From: Roseiarcus sp963753135
GTDB taxonomy: Bacteria; Pseudomonadota; Alphaproteobacteria; Rhizobiales; Beijerinckiaceae
Reading direction: 5' to 3'
NCBI GenBank assembly: GCA_963753135.1
Contig: CAVWBA010000018.1
Span: 1 to 64,000 of the forward strand
Length of the DNA stretch: 64,000 nucleotides
Shown: positions 25,743-33,713 of the stretch, piece after piece
How positions within the stretch are numbered: the stretch's first letter is position 1
Layout of the letters: the number at the start of each line of letters is the position of its first letter
The notes under the pieces: model-generated
Databases searched by the model: none
What the model was told of the DNA's origin: nothing
Seen by the model: only the letters and a program-made list of their open reading frames with translations
Translations under genes and position numbers: made by a program

Positions 25743-27038
25743 ATGGGCCAGACAGGCTTCGAGAAAGCCAAGACCGTTCTGCGCGTCACCAGCGGCAATT
25801 TCCTTGAAATGTACGACTTCTTTCTGTTCGGCATCTATGCCCGGCAGATCGCGCAGACCTTCTTCCCGAGCCACGACCCTTACGCCTCGCTGATGGCGAC
25901 CTTCTTGAGTTTCGCCGCCGGGTTCGCGATGCGCCCGATCGGCGCGCTTGTATTGGGGCCGTACGTCGACCGCATCGGCCGGCGCAAGGGGCTTATCGTC
26001 ACGCTCTCGATCATGGCCTGCGGCACCATTCTCATCGCCTTCGTGCCCGGTTATGCGACCATCGGCGTGCTCGCCCCGATGCTCGTGGTGCTAGGGCGGA
26101 TCTTGCAGGGATTCTCGGCCGGCGTCGAGCTTGGCGGCGTGTCGGTCTATCTCTCGGAGATCGCGACGCCCGGCGCCAAGGGCTTCTATGTTTCCTGGCA
26201 ATCGGCGAGCCAGCAGGTCGCGGTCGTGTTCGCGGCGCTCATCGGCTTCGCGATCGCCAATTTGATGGCGCCCGAAGCAGCCTCCGCCTGGGGCTGGCGA
26301 ATTCCGTTCTTCATCGGCTGCGCCATCGTGCCGTTCCTCTACATCATCCGCCGGAGGCTGCAGGAGACGCCCGAATTTGCGGCGCGAAAGGTTCATCCGA
26401 CGACGGCGCAGATCTTCGCCACGCTTGGCGCCAACTGGCCGATCGTGCTCGGGGGCATGGCGATGGTGATCATGACGACGGTGTCGTTCTATCTCATCAC
26501 CGTCTACACGCCGACCTTCGGCAGACGCGTGCTCAATCTCACTGAGTCCAATGCGCTCTTGGTGACGATGGCGATCGCGGCGTCGAATTTCTTCTGGCTG
26601 CCAATCTCGGGCGCGATGTCGGACCGCATCGGCCGCAAACCGATCCTCATCGCCTTCTCCGTTCTCGCCCTTCTGACCGCCTATCCGGCGCTCGCCTGGT
26701 TGGTGAAGGCCCCGACCTTCGACCGGATGCTCACAGTCGAGCTGTGGCTGTCGTTCATTTACGCCTGCTACAACGGCGCGATGGTCGTGGCGCTGACCGA
26801 AGTCATCCCGGCTTCGGTGCGGACGTCGGGGTTTTCGCTCGCCTATAGCCTCGCGACCACGCTCGGCGGCTCGTCGCTCCTGGTTTCGACCTGGCTGATC
26901 GCCCACACAGGCGACAAAGCCGCGCCCGGCTATTGGATGAGCTTCGCAGCGCTCTGCGGGCTGATCGCAACGCTTGCGCTCTATCGCGGGCCCGCGCGCG
27001 GCGTCCAATATCTCGCGCCCGGCGCGGCTGGCGGCTGA
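25743..27038 (+). CDS. MFS transporter, metabolite:H+ symporter family
   Basis: Twelve-helix transporter of 431 residues. N-terminal GNFLEMYDFFLFGIYARQIA is the hallmark of the metabolite:proton symporter group (citrate, alpha-ketoglutarate, tricarballylate, proline/betaine). The loop 2-3 motif reads GPYVDRIGRRKGL and its echo SDRIGRKPIL; SAGVELGGVSVYLSE holds the conserved Glu. An organic acid is the likely substrate. GGAAGG precedes ATG 25743 by six bases; the upstream open frame is not conserved. Confidence 0.85.
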   Translation: MGQTGFEKAKTVLRVTSGNFLEMYDFFLFGIYARQIAQTFFPSHDPYASLMATFLSFAAGFAMRPIGALVLGPYVDRIGRRKGLIVTLSIMACGTILIAFVPGYATIGVLAPMLVVLGRILQGFSAGVELGGVSVYLSEIATPGAKGFYVSWQSASQQVAVVFAALIGFAIANLMAPEAASAWGWRIPFFIGCAIVPFLYIIRRRLQETPEFAARKVHPTTAQIFATLGANWPIVLGGMAMVIMTTVSFYLITVYTPTFGRRVLNLTESNALLVTMAIAASNFFWLPISGAMSDRIGRKPILIAFSVLALLTAYPALAWLVKAPTFDRMLTVELWLSFIYACYNGAMVVALTEVIPASVRTSGFSLAYSLATTLGGSSLLVSTWLIAHTGDKAAPGYWMSFAALCGLIATLALYRGPARGVQYLAPGAAGG

Positions 27039-27161
27039 CCTAGGCGCGGCCATGCCCGAGCATGCGCTGAACCTTGCGACACAAAACAGACCCTTGCGGG
27101 TTCTAACCAAAGCAACCCGTGGCGCGCGGTCCGCGCCCAAGGCGCAATCAAGGAGTTCCCG

Positions 27162-27494
27162 ATGCACGCGACCTGGAAGCCTCATGAGAAGCATGGGCAG
27201 CTCACGGCCAAAGGCGACTTGCCCGACACCGTCTTCGCCTTTCCGAAACAGCGCAAGGAGCCGCTGACCGACGCGAAGCACGTCCGCAACGCCGTCGCGC
27301 GCTTCGACCAGGTCACGGACGTGTCTGATGAAGACAGGGCCCTGGCCTTCGCCAACATCAAGAAGGCCGCCGAGCACTATGACGTCGAGCTTGCCGAGTC
27401 GTCATGGCGCGAGCTGGGCGTTCACCCCCAGCCCCATCGCAAGGAAGCCGCGGCCAAAGCCGTCGAAACCAAACGCAAGCGCGGGGAACTCTAG
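27162..27494 (+). CDS. DUF6582-domain small protein
   Basis: Protein of 110 residues: TAKGDLPDTVFAFPKQRKEP, LTDAKHVRNAVARFDQV, then ALAFANIKKAAEHYDVEL and ESSWRELGVHP. This matches the DUF6582 family seen in rhizobial genomes and in some phage-derived proteins. AAGGAG lies five bases before the ATG. Hydrophilic, no signal peptide, basic tail. Function unknown. Confidence 0.7.
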   Translation: MHATWKPHEKHGQLTAKGDLPDTVFAFPKQRKEPLTDAKHVRNAVARFDQVTDVSDEDRALAFANIKKAAEHYDVELAESSWRELGVHPQPHRKEAAAKAVETKRKRGEL

Positions 27495-27566
27495 GCCGCC
27501 TGCGTCAGACGCGCCGCGACACGCAAGCGCCGCGCGTAGAATACACTGGCTAGCAGGCCGCCGAGT

Positions 27567-28044
27567 TCAAGCCCGGATTTTGCGTTTCAGCCGGTAAGCG
27601 AAGGCGACCGACAGCGCCTGCACGCGGCCCTGCAGCGCCTGTTCAGGTAGGGCCTGGTCCGTGGGGTTTGCAATATAGGTCGAGACCGCGCGAACGCTGA
27701 TCGTCCTGCCGCCCAACGTCGCGACGCCTCTCATCCGGTCGGGATCGGCCGGCCCGCCGCCGCCGAGATAGAGCGTGTCGATGCGCACCCGAAGTCCGGC
27801 GGGCGCCGCCGACCCGAGAGCCTGGGCGAGGGCGCCTGGCAACGACTGTTGCACCCAGCCCGCAGTGGGATTGCCGACATAAGCGACCAACGGCGACGTA
27901 TCGACCTCGATCGCGCCGCCGCCGGAGGCGGCGACAGGTTGGATTCCGGCGGTGGGCGTCGTGTTGCAAGCCGCTCAAGCCCGCAGAGGCGAAAGCCCCC
28001 AGACCGATCAGTGCAGCGCGGCGCGTTAAGACATCTCCTGGCAC
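27567..28044 (-). pseudogene. small lipoprotein, frameshifted
   Basis: A good ribosome site (GGGGAGG, 5 bases) precedes GTG 28044. The N terminus VPGDVLTRRAALIGLGAFAS leads to AGLSGL, then loses sense. Removing one T from the GGCTTGCAAC stretch (one A of 27968-27969 on the plus strand) gives a lipobox LSGC followed by NTTPTAGIQPVAASGGG and a clean frame of about 130 more residues (SPLVAYVGNPTAGWVQQSLP, VRIDTLYLGGGG, TISVRAVSTYIANP, YRLKRKIRA). So this is a lipoprotein of unknown family with a one-base insertion. Confidence 0.65.
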
Positions 28045-28178
28045 AATAACCTCCCCTCGATAAGCATCCCCGCGGGCCAGCCTCGCGAACGAGGAACCCG
28101 GCCCTGCTTGACGCCTCACTCGTACATCGGTTGGCTGCCGGCGCCAATGTGAGCCGTCAGGACCACGAGGAGAGGATC

Positions 28179-29060
28179 ATGGCCGCAACCACTCAGGAGC
28201 TGCAAGGAGGTCGTCTGCGCGGCAAGGCCGCCATCGTGACTGGGGCCGCCCGCGGGATCGGACGCGCGACGGCGGTCACCTTCGCCCGGGAGGGCGCCGA
28301 TGTCATGGGCGTTGACATCGCCGGACCGGTCAGCGCGACGCTCGAGGTCGCGCCAGCCACACCCGAAGACCTGGCGGAGACGGGACGCATGGTCAAAGCC
28401 GCCGGAGCGCGATGGCTCGAGGCGCGTCTCGACCAGCGCGATCTCTCCGCGCTGCGCGCCGCCGCCGACGAGGCGCGCGCAGCTTTTGGCCGGCTCGACA
28501 TCCTGTTCGCCAACGCCGGCATCCAGGCGTTCAAACCGATCCTCGACTGGCAAGACGCGGACTGGCAGGACACCATCGACGTCAACCTGACCGGGACCTG
28601 CAACGCGATCCGCGCGGTTGCGCCGCATCTGGTCAAGAATGGCGGCGGACGGATCATCGTCACCGCTTCCACGCAAGGCCGGCACGGCACGAAATTCGGC
28701 GCCGCCTATTCCGCCTCCAAGTGGGGAATCATTGGGCTGATGAAATCAGCGGCGCTCGAGCTCGGCGTCCACAAGATCACCGTCAACGCCGTCATCCCCG
28801 GCCTCATCGACACCGCTCTCACCCGACACCGCCAGCGCTACGCGCAGGCCGTTGACGATTTCGATTCCACCCAGCCGACCGGCGTTTTGGAGGCCGAAGC
28901 GAAGACGAAGCTCAGCGCAAAGTCGCCGCTCGGGATCCCATGGATCGAGCCCGAGGCGATTGCGCCCGCAGTTCTGTTCCTCGCATCCGACGAAGCCTAC
29001 ATGGTGAGCGGGGCGACCTATGATGTGACCGGCGGCGACAGCGCCAACTATACGGCCTAG
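28179..29060 (+). CDS. SDR family oxidoreductase
   Basis: NAD-dependent short-chain dehydrogenase, 293 residues. Cofactor motif VTGAARGIGRATAVTFAREG; after the second strand VDIAGPVS with Asp favours NAD over NADP; FANAGIQ; catalytic Ser in VTASTQG and Tyr/Lys in YSASKWGIIGL; C-terminal VSGATYDVTGGDSANYTA. Longer than classical SDRs by an insert after the second strand. ATG 28179 has GGAGAGG upstream. Resembles the long carveol-dehydrogenase-like group, but I see no mycofactocin genes. Confidence 0.8.
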   Translation: MAATTQELQGGRLRGKAAIVTGAARGIGRATAVTFAREGADVMGVDIAGPVSATLEVAPATPEDLAETGRMVKAAGARWLEARLDQRDLSALRAAADEARAAFGRLDILFANAGIQAFKPILDWQDADWQDTIDVNLTGTCNAIRAVAPHLVKNGGGRIIVTASTQGRHGTKFGAAYSASKWGIIGLMKSAALELGVHKITVNAVIPGLIDTALTRHRQRYAQAVDDFDSTQPTGVLEAEAKTKLSAKSPLGIPWIEPEAIAPAVLFLASDEAYMVSGATYDVTGGDSANYTA

Positions 29061-29107
29061 CGACGATTGCCCTGGGCGGTTTCGCCCTGCTCAAGGGACG
29101 AGGTTTC

Positions 29108-29195
29108 GTCCATCGCGAGGAGCGAAGCGACGCGGCGATCCAGGGCCCGTCGGGCGCCCGCCTCCTGGATTGCTTCGCTTCGCTCGCAATGACGG
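29108..29195. repeat. intergenic inverted repeat (family B, copy 2)
   Basis: GCGAGGAGCGAAGCGACG at 29115-29132 and its near complement TTGCTTCGCTTCGCTCGC at 29170-29187 form a long stem, with GATCCAGG/CCTGGATT next inside. Lies between convergent genes and may act as a transcription end. Confidence 0.7.
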
Positions 29196-29224
29196 CTCTG
29201 GCCCGACCCCGAGAATATCCCTCC

Positions 29225-30208
29225 CTACCCGCCCTTCGCCCACTGACCCCGCCATGGCGTCTCGGGCACTGGAGTCAGCGGCGCCTTGCCGTCGGCCCAG
29301 GCGAACACGTTCGAGACGACGCATTCGGCCATCGCCTGGCGCGTCTTGACCGACGCCGAGCCGACATGGGGCAGGAGCACAGCGTTGTCGAGCTTTATGA
29401 GCTCTTGCGGCACGTTGGGCTCGTTCTCGAATACGTCGAGACCCGCGGCCAAAATCTTCTTGCTCCGCAGCGCCTCGATCAGCGCCTTCTCGTCGACCAG
29501 GGAGCCGCGCGCCATATTGATCAGCACGCCGTCGGGACCGAGCGCCTCCAGCACTTCGGCGTTGATGATGTGGCGAGTCGCGCTGCCGCCCGGAGCGACG
29601 ACGATCAGCACGTCAGCAGCCTTGGCCATGTCGATGAGCGAAGAATAGTAGCGATAAGGAACGTCGGCTTGGGCGTGTCGGCCATGATAGACGACGGAGA
29701 GCCCGAATGCGGTAACGCGCTCAGCGATCGCCTTGCCGATGCGGCCCAGCCCCAAAATGCCCACTGTGCGGCCCCTCAGCGAGGGGCTGAGCGGGAAAGC
29801 GCCCTTCGCCGCCCATTGCCCGGCGCGCAAATATCGCTCCGCCTGCGGCAGCTGGCGCACGGTCATGATCATGAGGCCGAGCGCGGTGTCGGCGACTTCG
29901 TCGTCGAGCACGCCCGGGGTGTTGGTGACGATGATTCCGAGCCGCGCCGCGGCCTTGGCGTCGATATTGTCGTAGCCGACGCCGAAGCTCGAGATGATCT
30001 CGAGGTTGGGGAACTGGCGCATGTAGGCTTCGTCGAGCGGCGCGTGCGCTCCGGTCATCGCCACCGCGCCAATTCGCGGCCCCCATTCGGCGAGCCAGAG
30101 GTCGGGATTGGGCTCGAGCCACAGGCGGTGCAGCTTGAGCCGCGCGCTGATCTGATCTTCGATCAGGGCCATGCCTTTGGCGGGCATCAGGACATCGAGG
30201 GACTTCAT
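29225..30208 (-). CDS. D-2-hydroxyacid dehydrogenase (glyoxylate/hydroxypyruvate reductase-like)
   Basis: NAD(P)-dependent D-2-hydroxyacid dehydrogenase, 327 residues. Substrate-side FGVGYDNIDAKAAARLGI; Rossmann motif VGILGLGRIGKAIAERV; after it YHGRH suggests NADP binding by the basic residues; catalytic Arg in VVAPGG-SATRHI region and NMARGSLVDEKALIEAL; Glu in LDVFENEPNVP; His in LLPHVGSASVKTR. All catalytic residues are present. ATG 30208 is used because MKSLDVLMP starts the domain and GGAG precedes it at a fair distance. The 5' end is divergent from recF. Confidence 0.88.
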   Translation of the reverse strand: MKSLDVLMPAKGMALIEDQISARLKLHRLWLEPNPDLWLAEWGPRIGAVAMTGAHAPLDEAYMRQFPNLEIISSFGVGYDNIDAKAAARLGIIVTNTPGVLDDEVADTALGLMIMTVRQLPQAERYLRAGQWAAKGAFPLSPSLRGRTVGILGLGRIGKAIAERVTAFGLSVVYHGRHAQADVPYRYYSSLIDMAKAADVLIVVAPGGSATRHIINAEVLEALGPDGVLINMARGSLVDEKALIEALRSKKILAAGLDVFENEPNVPQELIKLDNAVLLPHVGSASVKTRQAMAECVVSNVFAWADGKAPLTPVPETPWRGQWAKGG

Positions 30209-30270
30209 CGGCAAGGCTCCTGTCTTTCGCACTTTCGCGAGGCCGCCGGACGTGGCACACGGCCCGGCTC

Positions 30271-31458
30271 ATGACCAGCCTTGACGGCGACCCCCAAGCC
30301 CGACGGCGTCCGCGCGTGCGGCGCGTCATGCTCAATGATTTTCGTTCTTACGCCGCGCTCGATCTCGCAGTCCGAGGCGGTCTCGTCGTCCTATGCGGCG
30401 AGAACGGCGCCGGCAAGACCAATCTCCTCGAAGCTTTGTCGCTGTTCGCGCCCGGACGCGGCCTACGCCGGGCGGAGCTTAAGGACTGCGCGCGGGTCGG
30501 CGGCGCGGGCGGCTTCGCGCTATCGATCGAGGTCGAGGAGGACGGCGAGACTCATCAGCTGGGCTCCGGCTGGAAACCGGGCTTAAACGGCGAGGCGGCC
30601 GAGCGGGTGAACCGCATCGACCGGGCCGCCGTCGCCTCGTCGCGCGCCTTTTGCGACCATGTGCGTCTCGTCTGGCTGACGCCGGCGATGGATTCGCTGT
30701 TCGCCGGGCCGGCGAGCGAGCGGCGCCGCTTTCTCGATCGCTTCGTGCTGGCGATCGACCCGGGTCACGGCGCGCGGGTCTCCCAGTTCGAGCGGGCTTT
30801 GCGCGGGCGCAACCGGCTCCTGGAAGAGGGAGGGCGCAACGCCCAATGGCTCGACGCGATCGAGCGCGAGGCGGCCGAGCTTGGCGTCGCGGTCGCCGCG
30901 GCGCGGCTCGACTGCGTGCGCCGGCTCGAAGCGCTCATCGCCGCCGAGCGCGACGATTCGTCGCCCTTTCCGTGGGCGAAGCTTGCGCTTCAGGGCGATA
31001 TCGAGGCCATCACCGACAATGGGCCGGCGCTCAAGGCGGAAGAAAGCTACCGGGCGAGCTTGCGCGACAATCGGAGCCGCGACGCCGCCGCCGGCCGCAC
31101 CCTCATCGGCCCGCATCTCAGCGATCTTCTGGTCTGGCACGGGCCGAAACAGGCGCTCGCCGCCGCCTCCTCGACCGGCGAGCAGAAGGCGCTGATCGTC
31201 GGGCTCGCGCTCGCCCATGCGCGCCTGGTCGCAGAGATGTCGGGGATTGCGCCCCTCGCGCTCCTCGACGAGATTGCCGCCCATTTCGATCCACGCCGCC
31301 GCGCCGCGCTCTACGACGCGCTCGCGCGCCTCGGCGGCCAGGTGTTCCTCACCGGCGCCGATCCGGCGGTGTTCGCCGAGCTTAAGGGCCGAGCGGAGAT
31401 GTTCGAGGTTTCGGCGACGGCGGGGGTCAGGCTCTCAGACCCACAGCCCGCTCCCTGA
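30271..31458 (+). CDS. recF: DNA replication and repair protein RecF
   Basis: SMC-like ATPase that loads RecA at single-strand gaps, 395 residues. Start RRVMLNDFRSYAALDL; Walker A GENGAGKTN at residues 43-51; conserved LTPAMDSLFAGPASERRRFLDR; signature SSTGEQKALIVGLALAHA; Walker B PLALLDEIAAHFD; ends with VFLTGADPAVF. Complete. It is usual for recF to follow dnaN; here it stands alone, divergent from a hydroxyacid dehydrogenase gene. Confidence 0.95.
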   Translation: MTSLDGDPQARRRPRVRRVMLNDFRSYAALDLAVRGGLVVLCGENGAGKTNLLEALSLFAPGRGLRRAELKDCARVGGAGGFALSIEVEEDGETHQLGSGWKPGLNGEAAERVNRIDRAAVASSRAFCDHVRLVWLTPAMDSLFAGPASERRRFLDRFVLAIDPGHGARVSQFERALRGRNRLLEEGGRNAQWLDAIEREAAELGVAVAAARLDCVRRLEALIAAERDDSSPFPWAKLALQGDIEAITDNGPALKAEESYRASLRDNRSRDAAAGRTLIGPHLSDLLVWHGPKQALAAASSTGEQKALIVGLALAHARLVAEMSGIAPLALLDEIAAHFDPRRRAALYDALARLGGQVFLTGADPAVFAELKGRAEMFEVSATAGVRLSDPQPAP

Positions 31459-32023
31459 ACTGGAGACGGCCGCCATTAGCGAGTCCGTTTTTAGCGATTT
31501 CAACGACTTGCCGCACGATTAACGAGTCGTTGTCCCCCTGAGATTTCTCGCGGGCCTTGCTCTCGTTCCAGCGACCTCGCTTCAGGCCCGCCGGCAGGAC
31601 CGACTTGCGCGAGGCCTTCTTGGGGCCGGCCTGCGCGATGCTTGGTTAGACAGGCCCTCGAAAGAAGCAATTCATTTCGCCAAACGAAACGAATCGTTTC
31701 GCAACGGGGACGCAAGTCCTTGAAATCATTTAGGCGCCCGATTCAGCCATTTCGCCGAATCGTTTGTTTTCAATGGGTTCAGGCTCATTTCGTTTCGCCG
31801 GTCTGTCGCAGGCTCTTTTCCGCCAAAAGTTCCGCCGTGGGCGAAGGAGCGCTCTTTCGATCTGGCCACTTTAGCAACGATTTCTGCAATAGAGAAGAAT
31901 TTGCTACAGTTTTTTTGATTATCGAAATTATCACTGCGGCGGCTCCGCGGATCGCTCAAGAACCGAAACGGACGGGAACAACCTTGAGGCGGCGCGGTGT
32001 ATCGCCCGAGCCAACATTTTACC
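31459..32023. other. AT-richer intergenic region with palindromes, no clear gene
   Basis: About 565 bases of lower GC than the flanks. It holds the perfect palindrome GAAACGA-A-TCGTTTC (31686-31700), the word GAATCGTTT again at 31757-31765, and repeated CATTTCG words (31675, 31749, 31786). Two overlapping frames (31642-32055 plus; 31726-32040 minus) lack coding character. On the minus strand a frame from about 31640 down to 31429 reads protein-like (KSVLPAGLKRGRWNESKARE, IVRQVVEIAKNGLANGGR) but has no start codon after the last stop, so it is at most a remnant. Confidence 0.4.
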
Positions 32024-32052
32024 TTGCTTTCTATAACCATCTGGGTTATATC
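32024..32052 (+). promoter_or_regulatory. toxin-antitoxin promoter with palindromic operator
   Basis: TTGCTT (32024-32029) and TATATC (32047-32052) are 17 bases apart. Between them, overlapping the -10, is a perfect inverted repeat TATAACC-N5-GGTTATA (32032-32050). This is the expected place for an autoregulatory operator of the XRE-type antitoxin encoded downstream. Confidence 0.55.
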
Positions 32053-32084
32053 TGACCCGCAATAATCTTAGCTAGGAGAGATCA

Positions 32085-32192
32085 ATGACAATCAGACCTT
32101 ACAGCCCGCCCGAAAGGCGGAGAAAGCATCTCAATGAACGCCTATCTTCCAAAGTCTTTTCAGCGCGAAGCGGACAGCAACGGTGTTTCTGA
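32085..32192 (+). CDS. possible leader ORF overlapping the toxin gene
   Basis: ATG 32085 has an excellent ribosome site (TAGGAGAG, four bases before). It opens a 35-codon frame (TIRPYSPPERRRKHLNERLS) that ends 59 bases inside the toxin gene in another frame. It may be a translated leader that couples or limits toxin translation, or mark a lost longer toxin start. No family recognised. Confidence 0.3.
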   Translation: MTIRPYSPPERRRKHLNERLSSKVFSARSGQQRCF

Positions 32193-32502
32193 CGAGGATT
32201 GCCGAGAGGCGATCCGGAGGGCCGAAAGCGGCCTGATCGATGCAGACCTTGGACAGGGTCTCATTAAACAGAGAATTTCTAGAGGCAACCAGGGCGCGGC
32301 GAGAGGCTCGCGAGCCGTTGTCTCCTACAGGCGGGGAAAAGTCGCGGTGTTCCTGCACATCTTCCCCAAGAGCAAAAAGGCCAACCTGACCAAGTCGGAA
32401 CTGGCCATGTATTCACGAGCGGGTCAGGAACTTGCGAAGCTCACGGACAAAGAGCTGACCGCCCTGAGCGCCAAGCGAGGATGGAGAGAATTAGAAATAT
32501 GA
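32134..32502 (+). CDS. RelE/HigB-type toxin (PF06296-like)
   Basis: Toxin of 122 residues of the RelE-like family with the typical sequence SFQREADSNGVSDEDCREAI, SGLIDADLGQGLIKQRISR, GARGSRAVVSYRRG and FLHIFPKSKKANLTKSEL, LAKLTDKELTAL. Such proteins are usually ribosome-dependent mRNA nucleases. GGAGA lies ten bases before ATG 32134. The stop overlaps the antitoxin start (ATGA), so the order is toxin first, as in HigBA-type pairs. The AT-richer surroundings suggest recent gain. Confidence 0.8.
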   Translation: MNAYLPKSFQREADSNGVSDEDCREAIRRAESGLIDADLGQGLIKQRISRGNQGAARGSRAVVSYRRGKVAVFLHIFPKSKKANLTKSELAMYSRAGQELAKLTDKELTALSAKRGWRELEI

Positions 32503-32822
32503 CCCAGTCGAAGCGCTACCGAAGCCCCGCGCTCCAGTCGCTTCACGAGGTGATGGAGGACCTCCACGAGGTCGGCGCGATCGACAAGGCCACGATGCGT
32601 GACTTTGACCTTGGTTGCCTGACGCCCGTGGAGAAACTCGCGCCCGAAGCGATCAGACGAATTCGCGAGAAGGCTCATATGAGCCAAGCGACCTTCGCCT
32701 TGGCGTTGAACGTGCCGAAGATGCTCGTCAGCAAATGGGAGCGAGGCGAAGTGCATCCGAGCGGCCCCTCCCTCAAGCTCCTCGCCCTCGCCGACGCCAA
32801 GGGCATCGACACAATTCTTTGA
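32499..32822 (+). CDS. XRE-family antitoxin (NadS/HigA-like)
   Basis: Helix-turn-helix protein of 107 residues. The C-terminal HTH reads AIRRIREKAHMSQATFALAL followed by NVPKMLVSKWERGEVHPSG and SLKLLALADAKG, as in antitoxins of the NadS/HigA type. The N-terminal part (LQSLHEVMEDLHEVGAIDKA) would contact the toxin. Start ATG 32499 overlaps the toxin stop by four bases. The palindrome at 32032-32050 is its likely binding site. Confidence 0.82.
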   Translation: MTQSKRYRSPALQSLHEVMEDLHEVGAIDKATMRDFDLGCLTPVEKLAPEAIRRIREKAHMSQATFALALNVPKMLVSKWERGEVHPSGPSLKLLALADAKGIDTIL

Positions 32823-32971
32823 CGGCCTCTACGGACATCGCGCGCATCAGGACGGCGCCCCTGTGAACGCGCAAGCGGCCGCGGCGGCGGTCGCGACAAT
32901 AATAGTGGCGGCGGCGGGCATGACGCCCTCCCGACAAAGCTCTCTCAGGGCGCACTCAATAGCTTGGCGAA

Positions 32972-33034
32972 GAGACGGGCGTTCTTCCGAACGCCCTATA
33001 GCCCGGCGAGAGACGGGCGTTCTTCCGAACGCCC
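32972..33034. repeat. tandem palindromic element (family A, copies 3 and 4)
   Basis: Two head-to-tail units 38 bases apart, each with the perfect 8-bp hairpin GGGCGTTC-TTCC-GAACGCCC (32977-32996 and 33015-33034). The second unit ends at the stop codon of yqgE, whose TAG complement is 33034-33036. The minus-strand words TAGGGCGTTCGGAAGAACGC and TAGGGCGTCCGTAAGACGC (copy 2) show the relation. The upstream part (32840-32930) is low-complexity GCGGC-rich sequence with no gene. Confidence 0.7.
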
Positions 33035-33633
33035 TACGCGTGGCCAGCGTCGGAGGACAGCATCCCTTCGTGGACGCCAAGGATCGCCAGCGCCCGATCG
33101 TATTTGCGGCCGAAATCGAGGTCGAAAATGAGGCCGGCGTCGGCGGGGCAGGTGAGCCAGCCGTTGGCCAGGATCTCGCTCTCGAGCTGCCCGGAGGCCC
33201 AGCCGGCGTAGCCGAGCGCAAGCACGGCCTGCGACGGACCTGTGCCCTGGGCGATGGCTCGCAGGATGTCGAGCGTGGCGGTCAGGCAGACATCGCCGAT
33301 CTTGACCGTCGAATCATTGACGTCGTAGTCGCTCGAATGGAGAACGAAGCCGCGTCCCGTCTCGACCGGCCCGCCCCGCAACACGCGCACGCCTCGCGCG
33401 CTCGGCGGCAGGCGGATCGCCTCGGCTTCCGGCACGATGTCGAGCTGGGCCAGAAGTTGGCCGAAATCGATCTCCTCCGCCCGGTGATTGATGACGATGC
33501 CCATGGCGCCGTCTTCGCGATGGGCGCACATATAGACGACGGAGCGCGCGAAAGGACCTTCCCGAAGCGAGGGCATAGCAATCAGGAACTGTCCTTCCAG
33601 ACTGGTTGGCGGCGGGGGATCCGCCCGTCTCAT
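33034..33633 (-). CDS. yqgE: YqgE/AlgH family protein
   Basis: Protein of 199 residues of the UPF0301 family: LEGQFLIAMPSLREGPFARSV, VVYMCAHREDGAMGIVIN, VLRGGPVETGRGFVLHSSDY, AQAVLALGYAGW-like segment (SQAVLALGYAGWASGQLESE), NGWLTCPADAGLIFD and the C-terminal RALAILGVHEGMLSSDAGHA. Complete, including the usual end. Function is not well defined; a role in gene regulation (AlgH) is reported for one member. The gene's stop codon abuts a palindromic element. Confidence 0.92.
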   Translation of the reverse strand: MRRADPPPPTSLEGQFLIAMPSLREGPFARSVVYMCAHREDGAMGIVINHRAEEIDFGQLLAQLDIVPEAEAIRLPPSARGVRVLRGGPVETGRGFVLHSSDYDVNDSTVKIGDVCLTATLDILRAIAQGTGPSQAVLALGYAGWASGQLESEILANGWLTCPADAGLIFDLDFGRKYDRALAILGVHEGMLSSDAGHA

Positions 33634-33713
33634 GGTCGCCTCTTTATGGTCGCGCTTGCGGCATCAACAGTCGATGCTAGTTGAAATTCGTGGCATGGTA
33701 TAGGCAGAGCAAA

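Noticed and set aside
31642..32055. Overlapping 137- and 104-residue frames on both strands in the low-GC gap
   Set aside because: No ribosome-binding site, no recognisable motif, no coding character, and the plus frame runs into the toxin-antitoxin promoter.
25136..33034. Regularly spaced repeats considered as a CRISPR array
   Set aside because: The repeats are few, inverted, of several kinds and unevenly spaced; no cas genes are present.
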